Numbered from the stretch's first letter, positions 44,728-56,957 are shown. The stretch: 64,000 nucleotides of DNA from Paralvinella palmiformis (GCA_025642065.1 JAODUP010000677.1:420001-484000); one strand, 5' to 3'. Translations and numbers: made by a program. Notes: generated from the sequence alone by a model not told the origin.

Positions 44728-46663
44728 TCATGGCAATCTATAGCGCTCTCCTTTCCAAAATTTGTCCAAATTTGACTTGAAGCTGTTCAGACTAGCACTA
44801 GAGATCACACGTTCAGATAGGGAGTTCCAGTCATGGACTGTTCTCTGGCTAAAGACACTTCTCCACAAATCAAGCCTGCATCGACCCTTGAACACTTTAT
44901 TACTCTGGCTTCTGGTGTTGTTGTTAGGTGGGAAGATAAAGATGTTATAGGGATCTAGTCTGTCCATACCATTCATAATCTTAAATACATGGATCATATC
45001 CCCTCGTCACCTTCTAAAATCAACAAATGGCAGATTTAAGAATTTAAGCTGGTCCTCATATGGGAGATGGCTAATGTTTGGTATCAGTTCGGTTGCCCTT
45101 CTCTGTACTTTCTCAACCTCTAGTTTGACTCCTCTGTATCTCGGATGCTAGATCACAGTTCCATATTCAAGGTGCGGTCTAATCATTGTTGTGAATAGTC
45201 TTGGCACTGTTGTTTGTTCGAGGAGTGAGAAGGTCTTCCTAATCAAGCCTAACATTCTAGAAGCTTTATTGACAACTTTAACTACGTTTTTATGGAATTT
45301 TAGGTCTTCGTCCACTGTAAGACCTAAGTCCTTCTCCGCATGGGTTATGTCTAAGGCTGTGCCATTCATCTCATATATGTGAATATGGTTTGAGTTGGTT
45401 AAGTGGAATACTTTGCATTTATTCTCAATGAATCCAAGCTGCCATCTTTCAGACCATTTGACAAGTTGGTTTAAGTAATTTTGGAGTTTCTCGCGGTCCT
45501 CAGATCCTCTGATAGCTCTAAACAGTTTGGTGTAATCCGCAAATATATTGGTAGTACTGGTCACTGCATCTGGCAAGTCGTTTATGAATATAACGAATAA
45601 AATAGAGCCTAAAACATTACCCTTGGGGGATACCACTAAGTATTTCCAACTATGATAACATTATTCCATTTACTGTAACTCTGTTTTCGATTCACTAGAA
45701 AGCTTTTGGTCCACTCCTTTATGGAATCTTCTGTGCCGTGTGCATTTAACTTTTATGGGTGACAGAGTCGAACACCTTCTTGAAGTCGAGCTAAATGACA
45801 TATAATGGGGCTCCGGTGTCCATTAGTTCAGTCCATAGCTCATTGGTGATCAGTGGTTGAGTCATACACGACCGATCTGGTACAAATCCATACTGTTCGT
45901 CGCAGAAGAAAAAAACTGTTTTCCTTGTGTGGTTTACAATCTGGTCTCTTACTAGGGTCTCCATTAATCTTCTAACAACGTCAAGTTTATGAATCTATAG
46001 CTTCCTATAGCTGCCGGGTAGGTCCTGTGCTTCACTTTCAGGTATATTACGAATATTAAGATTCTTCTTCCTTCTCTCTCGATCGGCATATTCATCCAAC
46101 AACTTAACTACTGGTGTGATAGCTGTCACAGATTGGAGTGTGACAGTGTGGACTGTTCCTTCAGCTGCATCCTTGACCACTTGGGCATAGGATTTCACAA
46201 CTTGCTCATTTTGGGCTATAATTTTATCCACACGTTCTTCCAGAATAATCATCATGTCTTCGAGGCGTGATCCCCTGGCACTGATATTGTCTGGCTTTCC
46301 TGTTTTGTTAAAGTGGATGCTGTCAGATTTACAAAACATAGTAATATCTGGCTCACATGTAGTGCAGTACCAATCCCAGCTTCACCATTTACCCAGAATT
46401 TCTCACATTCAATCACCGACATATGGCCTCATCTTTTTAGCCCCGGTTTGTTAACGCAATATTCCTTTAACAGGAGATATTCTATTGAGTAGATTTATCT
46501 CCTCTTCAATCGCCATGATTTCAGTGGAGCCGATTACCCAAGTGTTAGCCCCGGTTCTGGTTCTGGTTGAGTACGGGTTGAAACTCTTCACGAGTATAAC
46601 TTTTTCCCGGGTAAGGTGCCTATACAGAGCTAACCGTCTTGTTGGGGTGAATGTAAACATCAA
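44728..46663 (-). mobile_element. CR1/Jockey-like non-LTR retrotransposon, internally deleted
   Basis: From 5' to 3' on the minus strand: ORF1-type sequence (46663-45995) with a coiled-coil-like stretch (LEERVDKIIAQNEQVVKSYA) and a basic end (YADRERRKKNLNIRNIPE); decayed RT fingers (about 45980-45660: QYGFVPDRSCMTQ, LDFKKVFDSV); RT palm (45636-45148: GSILFVIFINDLPD, then FADYTKLF); and the C-terminal part (VQRRATELIPN..., RGDMIHVFKIMNG..., to a stop at 44728). ORF1 runs almost directly into RT, so the endonuclease appears to be deleted. The catalytic FADD is FADY. Several stops. Not active. Confidence 0.85.
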
Positions 46664-46692
46664 TCAAGATGGCGGCGTCTTGGCGCACTCGG

Positions 46693-47685
46693 TCCAATAG
46701 GGTAGCCGGACATTTAGCCAACAGACATTTAGCCAACGGACACTTAGCTAACGGACATTTAGCCAACGGGCACCTAGTTAATGGACATTTAGCCAACGGA
46801 CACCTAGTTAACGGACATTTAGCCATTATTTTCAAGGGGGACATTTAGTCAACATTCAACATGTATAATGTCATATTTTTGAGTTTTTGTATGCTCCGTA
46901 AATATTATGTTCCGTTTATGGACGTTGCAAATATAGGCCTATCTTTAATTATTGCAGATATTTTGGCACAATTTGCATCATTATATTAATGTATACTGTT
47001 TTCTCCAGTATTATACATAAATATCAATAACGATATAGAACATGCACTATGTTTATGGGCCACCCAGTGCAATTAGATCTGGCTTAGTCTACAGTACTTC
47101 TGTTTTGGTGTACCTTCAAGTTGACCAGATCATCCCCAATGACACTTAACTTCTTTCATCTGGAACGACCATCCCTGAACTACTAGTGGAGTGAATCATA
47201 CGTTCATAACATACGCTGGAAGTCTGTCAACCGCGAGAATGAGGATTAATTATATACAGCTGTGAGCTATAAATTATATTCGAGCGATATATTTATATGA
47301 GATTGTTATGGCTGGCTACGGTTGATTTGTTTTATTCTGTTCTTAAATGACTCGATATTTTTAATATATACGGTAGAATATAACAGCTGTGGACTATCTG
47401 TAACATCCGTATTTGCAAGTTTTACAATATATTGCACTGTTACATTCGTACAATGAGTTACAAAAATAAAATTACATACATTGCGTTTTGTATTTATTGA
47501 AACAACTATATTTATGGTGAAAACTCACATAAACATAATCAAAATTTTTGAATGTTGGCCAAATGTCCCCGTGCAAATAATAGCTAAATGTCCGTTGGCT
47601 AAGTGTCCGTAGGCTTAAATGTCCGTTAGCTAAGTGTCCGTTGGCTAAATGTCCGTTGGCTAAATGTCCCGGATTCATCCAATAG
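46693..47685. mobile_element. Foldback-type DNA element with tandem-unit inverted ends
   Basis: The left arm (46705-46827) is a tandem array of GGACATTTAGCCAACGG-type units about 15 bp long; the right arm (about 47562-47672) is the same array inverted (CCGTTGGCTAAATGTCC). Between them lies about 730 bases of AT-rich, non-coding sequence. TCCAATAG stands just outside both ends (46693-46700 and 47678-47685), an 8-bp target-site duplication as made by hAT-like transposases. Confidence 0.75.
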
Positions 47686-48764
47686 ATGGCACGGACTTGG
47701 CTGGCTGAGAAGCTGAGAGGATGAAGTCTAGGCTCTAGCTTCCTTGATTAATTTCAATTTTTCATTTAAATCAAACTTAAGACGAAGACGTTTCATGTTC
47801 ATGTTTAATATAATGTATAATTGCTATAATGGAAATCATGAATAGTGTCTCTTCCCATTAGTCGACAGCAAGGGGCCTCTAACCCAAATTTCAAGAGAGA
47901 GGGGGGAGGTTTATTATACTGAATATAACCATTATTTCTATGGAAGATCAACAAACTGTCGTGACACCTTACCATGTTTATCTACCCAAATTAACTCGAT
48001 AATTAATCAAATATATCTCTATTAACAATAGACAATTGATTCTTCCAATTTTGATAAGTAATTATGGTTTTATTTGTGTATATCAATTGGATTAGCAGAT
48101 TGGTTTATACACATCAAATGTTGTCAACTGTCTGGACAATGTTTCTTGGTGAGACTACCAGGTGTGATATATCGATCATATCGGTGTGTGATTATTAATA
48201 TCGGAGAATCCACTTGTGGGAATTCAGTACTTTTAATGAATTTATCTTGTAAAACATCGATTGGAGCAATATACACGGCCGGTATTCAGAATAGACAGTG
48301 ACCGGTTTATCAAGACTATTTAGCTTTGATTTAGATGTGAGAAATTCGGGACTAACAAGCAGGGTCGGTCTGGACAGGATATCGGTGTTGAGAGAGAACC
48401 CCTTCAGGTAGATTGGTCTGTACAATCTTTTGAAATGGCACTCGATTGCCGCCGAGTTTGTTGATTAATGGCGTTGGTTGGCTGATGTTTGGTCATTAAT
48501 CAATTTGGTTCGCTGAAGTATGCACACAATTCAATTTGCTCTATATAACAATAGTAATTTTATGGCCATTATACTTTGATAGGAGAACTAATATTGAACT
48601 ATATTCTGATGAATCACGGAATCATGAGTCATAAATACACGTCACGGTATAAAAACATAGTCTCTTCTCTAAAACCAGTTCCCTATAATCAGTTACTAGT
48701 CCAGAACTCCAGGTGAAAAACAAACAAACATGTGGTAAAAGAGGGATTGTTTGTTTGTTTTGTT
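47686..48764. other. Intergenic, no gene seen
   Basis: Mostly unique AT-rich sequence. Short frames at 48074-48425 on both strands show no family features. Confidence 0.5.
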
Positions 48765-49117
48765 GTTCGGGGGAGAATCCCCAGGCTGTTGCTTATTCGG
48801 CACAGCCTCTATGTTGGAGCGGTTAAGAAACTCCTCCCCCGCCACTCAGAGGGGAGCAGTACGGAAAGATGGAGCCGAAATACCCTGAGGGTGGTCACTG
48901 CCAGAGTGTTTTACGTCCTCAGGGGGTTTTAAACGTCCCCCTTTATTTTAAATAATTCAGCTGGAGACGGCAGCGCCATTTAACGTGGTCAGTCACCCAC
49001 GATGTAGTGAGCCGAGAAATTAATCCCTGGAAAAGTTTCGACCTCTTACGGGGTTCGAACCTGCGACAGTTGGCACCAAGTGCCGGGTGCTTAACCGCTA
49101 GGCCACCGGAGCTCACT
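48765..49117 (-). mobile_element. SINE family B, full copy
   Basis: Same sequence and orientation as the copy at 17695-18058, with the tRNA-like head at the right edge (GGCCACCGGAGCTC on the plus strand). Confidence 0.88.
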
Positions 49118-49119
49118 AT

Positions 49120-49412
49120 GTCGGCTCAAGTCATGTGGTGATTGTGCATTTTGTGTTGCAGCCCTCACTTTGTGGAATAGGTTACCGGCAGATATTAGAA
49201 ATGAGTCGTCTCTTTTTTATCTGTTCTAAAAACACATCTGTCCAAGGTCACTTTCACAGATAAATAATATTGATTTTTTAAATCTCTTATAGGTTATAGA
49301 GACACATTATTTGGAGTATTATTATATTACATATTATTTGTAATGAGCCTTTGAAAGGCTCCTGCCAGTAAGGGCACTTTATTAAATATACATTATTATT
49401 ATTATTATTATA
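49120..49412 (+). mobile_element. 3' end of a CR1/L2-like retrotransposon
   Basis: A plus-strand frame with ALTLWNRLPADIRNESSLFY, the common C-terminal end of such elements, then after a frameshift KTHLSKVTF, and a 3' tail with (ATT)n at 49400. Only the last ~290 bases are present. Confidence 0.7.
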
Positions 49413-52400
49413 AATCACCTGGTTGTATGATCACCTGGTTGTATGATGGGATTGCAATAAATGATTTAGTGAATGGAATAAAGGCACTACCAAATGTTTC
49501 ACTGCTAATTGATCTAGCTGACCAGATGACACGAGGGATTAACTTGGGGGTAACCTTGGGTTAATATTCCATTGATATTGTTTGCACTAATCTCAGTTAT
49601 CTCTAAACATATCTGTGCATTCATGACAAATCCACTACTTGCTCCTTTGGTCAACAGTGAATACTGATCTCAGAAATAGTCAAACAAATTAATGCCATAC
49701 TATGGCATCGTAGTCTCTTGTACAATTTCATTTCAAGAAAATGCCAGGAAACGCATCTGGTTCTTACAAAGCAACATGTAAACATTGTAGCAGGCTTATT
49801 TCCGCAAAATGGTAAGACAACATCAAATCTACAAACCATCGTTCAGATTAATGTGTTTATAAACATTTTCAATTTCATGTGATCATACATATTACATCAC
49901 CAGATCAATAAATCTACTTCTAGAAATCTATTTTTATTTAGTTGTTATATCGGTATTATACTGAGTGAATACTGATGTAGAATCACATCCATGTTTGTGT
50001 GATATACGTTGTATTCGTGATTGCTTTACAACGTAATCGCAATCTTAATCAATTACCGGTACATTCAGAATTAATGTAATCGTAGTATTCTCAAGTAATT
50101 GTAATCATAATTGATTACCATGGTCCTGTAATTACCCGAACCGTGGTAGCCACTCTAAATAATGGGGAATCCTTTTTTATCTACACAAACACACACAGAC
50201 ACTCATATGCATACACGCACATATGTAACCTTGATGGGAATCACATGTAAAACACATTAAACAACTTATCCATTTATTTAGATGGCAATTGTCTGAATAC
50301 AAATGAAACTGAGAAGATCATGTTTAGTTTACAAAATGCAAAAATATGAATATTACTATGCTGCAGTAGTACAATTAATACACTTGTATGACAACAGATC
50401 GGGTACGTTTTAACATACACAGCTTTAGCTAAATATAATAAACATGGTATTTACAGCATCAATTGTTCCGATTAAATGCACACAGATAACACTGGAACGC
50501 TATCCGATAGTAATAATGCCCTGAATGTTCAACTACAATATTGTTACCTGTTACAGTTTGTTTTTCTTCAGATAACAACTATATATATATTATATATATA
50601 TATATATTAGCAAGCTTATGAAGCTAGTTCCAAAAATTTATGTGAATTCGTACCAAAGAATACTTAAAGTAGCATACAAACTTGCACTCATGAATGCACC
50701 AAACGTGTGTCCAGTTGTCTGGGGGTGTGCATGCATACACGTTGGTTTACAAGGTGGTATACGTTGGTGCCGGTGCAAACCATTTAAGTCAGTGACATAT
50801 TTATTTATCTGACATGATTCAAGATGACTGTGATGAGTGATAAGTTGGGAGTTTCCTTTGTTAAACAAAGAATCTCCGACCTTCTGTTTGAAAAGACACA
50901 GTTTAAAATATCAGCTTGTATTAACATTTAGCCAAGAAGGCTTCCACTTAATTGACTCACAGAGCCTTCACAGCGAAAGCCACAACTGTGGCACCCAAAA
51001 CAGTGTAAAAATAATGACCAACATCTAGAATAAAATAGAAAAATACAGTACTATCTGTTGTTGGTCCACACTGTTTGATAACAATATAGCATTGGTTTAT
51101 GTAAAATATAAGCTAAGTTGTACAAAATTATATAAAGGCAAGAAAAGTGTTGATATGCAAGAAAAATTCAATGTTATTGACTTGGGAAATAAACATTGGA
51201 AGATTGGCTACAAGATTGCTTTAAGAAATAATTATTACTAAATGTGAATAACAGACAAGAGAAGAAAAAAACTGACTAAAACTATACCCTTAATAATATT
51301 GGCTCCAAGCTCAAATGAATTAAGCCATAGGATTACTCGTTTTTTGTTGTGTGTGTGTATGTTTGTTAAGATTTTAATCTCCAGCTGTGATCCTAACATA
51401 GGGCAAGTATTTTTGTCCAGTCAAACAGCTGACAAGGTTTTCTCTCCCCAATATTGTGTCTATTCAATATTCAACAGTTTTGTATTAATATCTTTGAGGG
51501 AACATTAAATTAAAGATCAGTTGGTTGTCTATTACTAGATCACAATAATGACTACCATTCAGCTCATTGTTGTTACCATTAAACCAGTTCAGTTCCCTGC
51601 AGACAGATGTTCAGTTCTGACATCATCCCAGAGAATGAAGACGGAGAAAGATCGGAAAGCATTCTTTGTACATCGCAAAAAAAGTGAACAGCAACTGGGA
51701 TACTATTATTACCTGGATAATGTAGGAAAACAAATTAGTCGTCATTCTCAAAACAGTAACAACACCTTCAGAGCATCAGGTAGGTATCCTTAGATATCAT
51801 AACAAACAATTGTGAACAAGAAAGCACCAAGCTGAAATGAAACGGATATATTTAGACAAATATTGACAGTGCCCTGAATACTTGCTTGCCTATGTGGACC
51901 ATGCCACATTGTAAACGTAACAATCACGAAGACCGGATAATAGCACAACAACAGAATAACATGTACAGCAACAGATTCTACCCTGGCAACAAACAAAAAA
52001 GATGTCAAAAAGCTTCACAGTTTAAATGCAGATATGCCAGAGAAAGCACCGAATGCAATACAAGAAATATTAGAAGAATCATGACAAACAGTCAAACATT
52101 GGTTAACTATGTTCCATAAACTCAATATATCATAATCTCTATTGATATTTCTAGCTACTGGATGTGTATAAAAAATATTTTCACAGTTTAATGAAAATAT
52201 CTGGATGTGGCCTGCCACCGTGTTATTAGTGGGCAAAAATACATCATATTTCCTACATATCTGACGACGAATGACTAAGTCACCGACGAGTTATTTAACA
52301 CCAATAGCATGCTGCTAGCGTATATCCTTTGGTATTCATATCGCTAAAATAGAAAACATTCATCCTGGTCAAAGTTTAGTGAAAATCACTTCTAACAGAA

Positions 52401-52833
52401 TGTACTGTGTACAGGAAACACTTCAGTCATAAAGCTTTATGGGTTTGATCATGCTAAAGATGTCAGAAACAAAATATACTCTACTTGTAGCATCTCTTAC
52501 AAAAACACTAAACATTGGATTTAATAAGCAAGATTCCACTTCCTCACACACACACACACACACAATCCTAGACCAATTTAATGTTGGTAAATGCAATTAT
52601 GCCATGTTTCTTTAAAACCTGTAATTTAGAATAATTGTGATTTGTTTAAGAGCTACAAGGTAATACATGAAATAAGATGACAAGCTTCAGATATACAAAG
52701 AACAGCTAAGAATCGTGAAAACTGTTTTAGAGATTTAAAAAATGCTTTGACCACACAGACTCAAAGAATATGCGACAATTTGATGTTAGAAGAAATGTTT
52801 CCACCCTAGCCAGCAAAGTGAAAATCAGATCAG
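49413..52833. other. Likely 3' flank and 3' UTR of the Kelch gene
   Basis: No convincing coding frame. Contains an (AT)n run (50581-50608) and an (AC)n run (52544-52563). Candidate minus-strand AATAAA signals include 50273-50278, but the true 3' end of the Kelch transcript cannot be set. A short plus-strand frame at 51548-51793 has no recognisable features. Confidence 0.4.
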
Positions 52834-54741
52834 TCACATCCCAAAGTTCTCGTGCATTACTGTCATTGTTGTACAAAGGCTCAGGGCCCCTTCACCTTCT
52901 CTTGTATTTCCAACAACTTCCAGCAAATTAGTTTCTGGATCATAAACTTCAACAGTATTGTGTGGCACACCATTGCTTTCACCTCCAGTGATGTAGATCT
53001 TATTGCCAAAGCAGGTAATGGAAAAGCGGCCAGTTCGCGACACTGGAAATTGGAACTGTGTCTTCCAATTATTTGTCAGTGGGTTGAAACATAAGATGCA
53101 GTCGAGGCACTTGTGTGGAATAAGATGTCCAACCATTATATCTTCACTCCCATGGTAACTAGCCAGCTCCCCACAACACACATATATCAGGTCGTCTATG
53201 GTGGTGGCATATTGACAAGAAACATAGACACCTTCTATTCCGGGGATGATCTCCGACCACTTCTGATTGGTAATGTCATAGCGCTGGATGAACTGCCGTG
53301 GGATGCCACTCTCCCCAAACCCACCAAAGACGTAGATGAAGCTACCCCAGGTGGCCAAAGCTGGTCTGCACACTGGATACAGCATTCTTGGACAGACGTC
53401 AAACTTGTAGAAGCACTCCGAGTCAGTGACAAACACTGATGCTTGGAGACTCTGCGTTTCGTCATAGCCACCAAGCAAATAGATCTGCTTGCCAATGCTG
53501 ATGGTGGAATGCAGATAGCGTGATATACCCATGGAGTGTGCTCCAACATACCACAGTGTGGGAAATATCGACATGACTCGAAACTCGTGTATAATATTTA
53601 CTGCACCTCTCTGATTGAGAGATTTTGTGCCTGCTTGTGGTGTCCATCCACCAATCACCAGCAGAATGTCATCTATGGACTCACATGTCGAGAAATCTGA
53701 AGCCAGTGGACATGGCTTACTGGTACAACTCCATGATTTATTCACCAGATCAAACAAGAAGACATTCGATTCAGCTGGATTTGGATGGTAGGTGTTAATA
53801 TATACAATCTTCTGTGTCAGCCCTGTGCATTTCCTAGATGGTGGCATCTGCCAAGGTATCTCATATGTGTGACCCTGAGCTAGCAGCTGATCTTTGGCAT
53901 TCTGCATGATCTGAGAACATGCTTCATTTTCTTTGATCAACTTGTCTTTGCTTATCACCTCAATCAGGAACCAACGGGACACAAAGTTTAACCTAATGCA
54001 CTTAAAGAGATCAGCAAGATGCTGTTGTCTCGTCTTCTCATCGTGTAGGAGCCACCTTTTCATTGCTTCATATACATGCTCCTCATATTCCATTTCAATA
54101 CCGTCTTCAGCTAGCAGAGACACCAGATGCCTGAATGGTAGTTCATTGAATTCCTGTGACACACAGACTGACTGGAAATGTTTAGCTGCCATTAATTTAG
54201 CTTTTTCATACATTGATTCACATGAAAATGCGTCGGCATATAGCAAAAACGAAAGGCAGTTCTTCTCATCGATCTCATCCATTAAGAAGTCCTGGCAGAA
54301 CATCCTCGCTGAGGGAAACTGCAGCATGTCGGCTGCTTCGAACACTTCTAGTGCTGTATCCTGGGTGACAGACAGCTTTGAGGTATAGGCGTATTCTAAG
54401 AGATTTTTAACGGCACAGGCAGTCACCACCTTTAACGTTATTTCAGATGCTCTAGATTCACTCATGTCATTGGAAAACATACGCTCAAAGTATAACGAAC
54501 TTGCAGCCAATACGAGTCTATGACACCTGAACCTTGCCGATTCTACCACCAATATAATGTCACACAGCCTCTTGTCTTGGTAAAAGCGGTGCATTTCGCT
54601 AAGCACGTGCGCGTCTCGGGCCGAATCCTCGTAAACCGTTTGTCGTTCGTTGTTCAGCATCGGTCTCGAGATGGCCACCGCTCTCGGACATTCCACTAAC
54701 TCGTTGAAGTCCATAAAGTTCTCATCACTGCCCGACTCCAT
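52834..54741 (-). CDS. BTB-BACK-Kelch protein (kelch-like), 635 aa
   Basis: Intact single-exon frame. The start is taken at Met 54741 (MESGSDENF) because it has an A at -3 and G at +4 (AAGATGG) and removes an unlikely 39-residue leader; an upstream in-frame Met is at 54858. Domains: BTB/POZ at about 53-155 (LCDIILVV, FRCHRLVLAASSLYFERMF), BACK at about 160-265 with a 3-box-like end, and a Kelch propeller at about 300-625 with blades marked by LLVIGGWT, IYLLGGYD, IYVFGGFG, IYVCCGEL and IYITGGES. Proteins of this build are usually substrate adaptors for Cullin-3 ubiquitin ligases: BTB/BACK binds CUL3 and Kelch binds the substrate. I cannot assign a specific KLHL or KBTBD orthologue. The fourth blade has CG in place of the usual Gly-Gly pair. 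Retained size and full frame indicate a functional gene, possibly retroposed given the lack of introns. Confidence 0.9.
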   Translation of the reverse strand: MESGSDENFMDFNELVECPRAVAISRPMLNNERQTVYEDSARDAHVLSEMHRFYQDKRLCDIILVVESARFRCHRLVLAASSLYFERMFSNDMSESRASEITLKVVTACAVKNLLEYAYTSKLSVTQDTALEVFEAADMLQFPSARMFCQDFLMDEIDEKNCLSFLLYADAFSCESMYEKAKLMAAKHFQSVCVSQEFNELPFRHLVSLLAEDGIEMEYEEHVYEAMKRWLLHDEKTRQQHLADLFKCIRLNFVSRWFLIEVISKDKLIKENEACSQIMQNAKDQLLAQGHTYEIPWQMPPSRKCTGLTQKIVYINTYHPNPAESNVFLFDLVNKSWSCTSKPCPLASDFSTCESIDDILLVIGGWTPQAGTKSLNQRGAVNIIHEFRVMSIFPTLWYVGAHSMGISRYLHSTISIGKQIYLLGGYDETQSLQASVFVTDSECFYKFDVCPRMLYPVCRPALATWGSFIYVFGGFGESGIPRQFIQRYDITNQKWSEIIPGIEGVYVSCQYATTIDDLIYVCCGELASYHGSEDIMVGHLIPHKCLDCILCFNPLTNNWKTQFQFPVSRTGRFSITCFGNKIYITGGESNGVPHNTVEVYDPETNLLEVVGNTREGEGALSLCTTMTVMHENFGM

Positions 54742-54859
54742 CTTTGTTTTTGTGGGCGATAATACACCGAGCCGCATATAACATCGCCAATCTGTCCACG
54801 GTATCGTGGCTACCGATAAATAATGACATGTCGGGAACGAATCAGGAAAATAAATCACT

Positions 54860-55244
54860 ATCTATAGGTCTATTTTTATTTTAGTTCGTTACAGATCAGT
54901 TCGTTATCTCTAATTCAAGTAATTTAATGCCATTGCAAGATAAAGGTTATTAATTTACAAAAAGTCAAAAGCGCACAAACCAAACTAGATCGAATAGGAA
55001 GTCTGTCATTTATATACCTAAGTACCGTTTTCTTTCAAACATATACCATTACACACACTTAGGCCCAGTCTCATCTCATTAATAAACACGATCTAGAATT
55101 TATCCAAACATCCAATTTCCCGGCAAACGATTAGTACTTTTGTATATACCAAACTCTACATTAAATGTTATGTCTTGTGGAGAGCAAAATCCCATTGAGA
55201 CTATTCACCGACATGCAGCACAACTTAAAGCAATCGCGGAGGGC
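54860..55244. promoter_or_regulatory. Upstream region of the Kelch gene
   Basis: Unique sequence without coding frame directly upstream of the Kelch start; it should hold the promoter and 5' UTR, but no clear TATA box or initiator is visible. Confidence 0.3.
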
Positions 55245-55436
55245 GCCTCCGTGGTCTAGCGGTAGCGCGTTGGATCACATATCATTACCACCCGTGTTCG
55301 AATCTCGGCGTGGGCATATCTGAAGGTTGTTTCATCTTTGATTTCGCTTCATTACCTTTGGAGGTCGCTCGGCCCATTTAGCCTACCTTGTGCACAAAAG
55401 TGGCCGTAAAACATCAAACATCATCATCATCATTAA
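55245..55436 (+). mobile_element. SINE family A, best-preserved copy
   Basis: A box (GTGGTCTAGCGGTAGCGC), B box (GTGTTCGAATCTCGG), tail GCATATCTGAAGGTTGTTTC to AAAAGTGGCCGTAAAACATC and a (CAT)n end. It looks like a tRNA at its start but has no matching acceptor stem. Confidence 0.88.
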
Positions 55437-56399
55437 AGCAATCGCGTAAAACATGTTCAAAGGGATGTAAAAAAGAAAACCCCATTACAGATAGAAACCG
55501 TTTAATAAACAAAGAACAATAACAAAAAAAACCTGTAGAATAATTACAGTTCAGTTAAGCAGAATCTCAATATGCTAATTTGAATTATTTCAGTTAAATA
55601 CTATTTTAATTGCTTACATAATTCGTAAGAACCTGCAACAAGATTAACCACTGACTTAAATGCTTTCTTAATAAAACCCTCATCTTTAATTTACTTTTTA
55701 GTAACACACACACACGCACGTACGCACGCATATACACCAACACACAGGAGTCTATTCTATTTACATTAACTTTATTTAGTTCGCTTCAACATTCTTCAGA
55801 CAAACAAAGCCCACGTTTTAAGATCAGCCTCTAATAGACAGTAACAATGTAGCTGTAGCAACTGAAGTCACTGATGGTCGCAGTCACTGTGACCTGGACC
55901 CATAACAATCTAATTTCTAAAAACACCGTTTATGGGATCATCTTAGGTGTTCCTTCGAGACAGCTTGATTTCCATCATAACGTGAAATGAGAAGCACCAT
56001 GTTTTGGTGGCCATTAATTTAAAGTAGGTGCTAACGGGGAAGGGTCTTGCTCCATATGACACGAGAACAAATCCATGCAGAGAGGCTACATATGTCTTAA
56101 CAATGAGATCCAGGAGTACATCCTTCATCAGATATCATGAAACTTTGTTACTTTCAATGCACATATTTCAGTGCACATATTGACTGTACAATTTTCAAAG
56201 CAGATAACCAATAATTACAAACCAGAGAGCTGAAAATTGGCAAATCTGCGACTGCTTCAATGAAGCCGATGAAAAGAACTGAAAGTCTGTAAATGCTGCC
56301 ACCAAGAAAAACAGGACCATATAAACAACGTGCTGATATGCCTAGCAATCTTTCCCATCCTTAAACGTGAACTTAGCCATTTCATAATAATACCGACAT
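55437..56399. other. Intergenic, no gene seen
   Basis: AT-rich sequence with an (AC)n-like run near 55700-55745. Short frames only. Confidence 0.5.
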
Positions 56400-56412
56400 A
56401 TATTTAAAAAAT

Positions 56413-56418
56413 TTTATT
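56413..56418 (-). terminator. DDX42: Probable DDX42 polyadenylation signal
   Basis: AATAAA on the minus strand about 220 bases after the DDX42 stop codon; the first such signal downstream. Confidence 0.55.
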
Positions 56419-56639
56419 AAGGGGCTGCATAACACCTGCAACAAATACAAGACTTACTGACGATACTGTGAGAACCAAAAACAAATACGGATGTTTTAGA
56501 ATTAGATTTACAACAAAAACATGGATCCAATCGTGTAAGATCCTGATGAAATATCAAGACCAAAACACAGTAAAACACAAAACTGATAGTGTGTATACGG
56601 CATAAGGAAATGTAAAAAAAAAAGGTTTTGGCCAGCCGA

Positions 56640-56957
56640 TCAGTCAGAATTATCCCACCGACTTCTTCGCTTCCGCTTCTTTGGCGTTTGATCATCGTTG
56701 AATGTTCCGGCTTCCTCGTTATAACCGGGAGGGGGCACATTATGCATCGGTGGGCCAGCTGGCATGCCGCCTACACCACCCCCACCGGAAGCCACTTTCT
56801 CTTGCATTATGCCACTATTTATGACACTTGCGTGTTGAATACTGCCACTGCCATAGTCGGGCTTCTCCACCTCAGGGTTTGTGTATTCATTTATGCCGGT
56901 CGAACCTTTCCATGCTGTTTCGGCACTTGCTGTGACAAAACTGTGTTGGAACTGTGA
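56640..56957 (-). CDS. DDX42: DDX42 last coding exon
   Basis: Acceptor GATGCATTTCAG; 105 codons plus stop. It begins [11 protein letters not shown] (human SQYKSHFVAAS), holds a [13 protein letters not shown] patch and ends [11 protein letters not shown]. Confidence 0.93.
   Translation of the reverse strand, partial: SQFQHSFVTASAETAWKGSTGINEYTNPEVEKPDYGSGSIQHASVINSGIMQEKVASGGGGVGGMPAGPPMHNVPPPGYNEEAGTFNDDQTPKKRKRRSRWDNSD

Noticed and set aside
51548..51793. 81-codon plus-strand frame as a small gene
   Set aside because: No recognisable motif, no supporting splice or promoter signal, and it lies in the probable 3' flank of the Kelch gene.
53113..54388. Plus-strand frames of 108 and 151 codons, and a minus-strand 104-codon frame
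   Set aside because: Alternative-frame shadows of the Kelch gene.
55245..55320. Stand-alone tRNA gene
   Set aside because: A and B boxes are good, but there is no matching acceptor stem and the same tail follows the other copies, so it is a SINE head.
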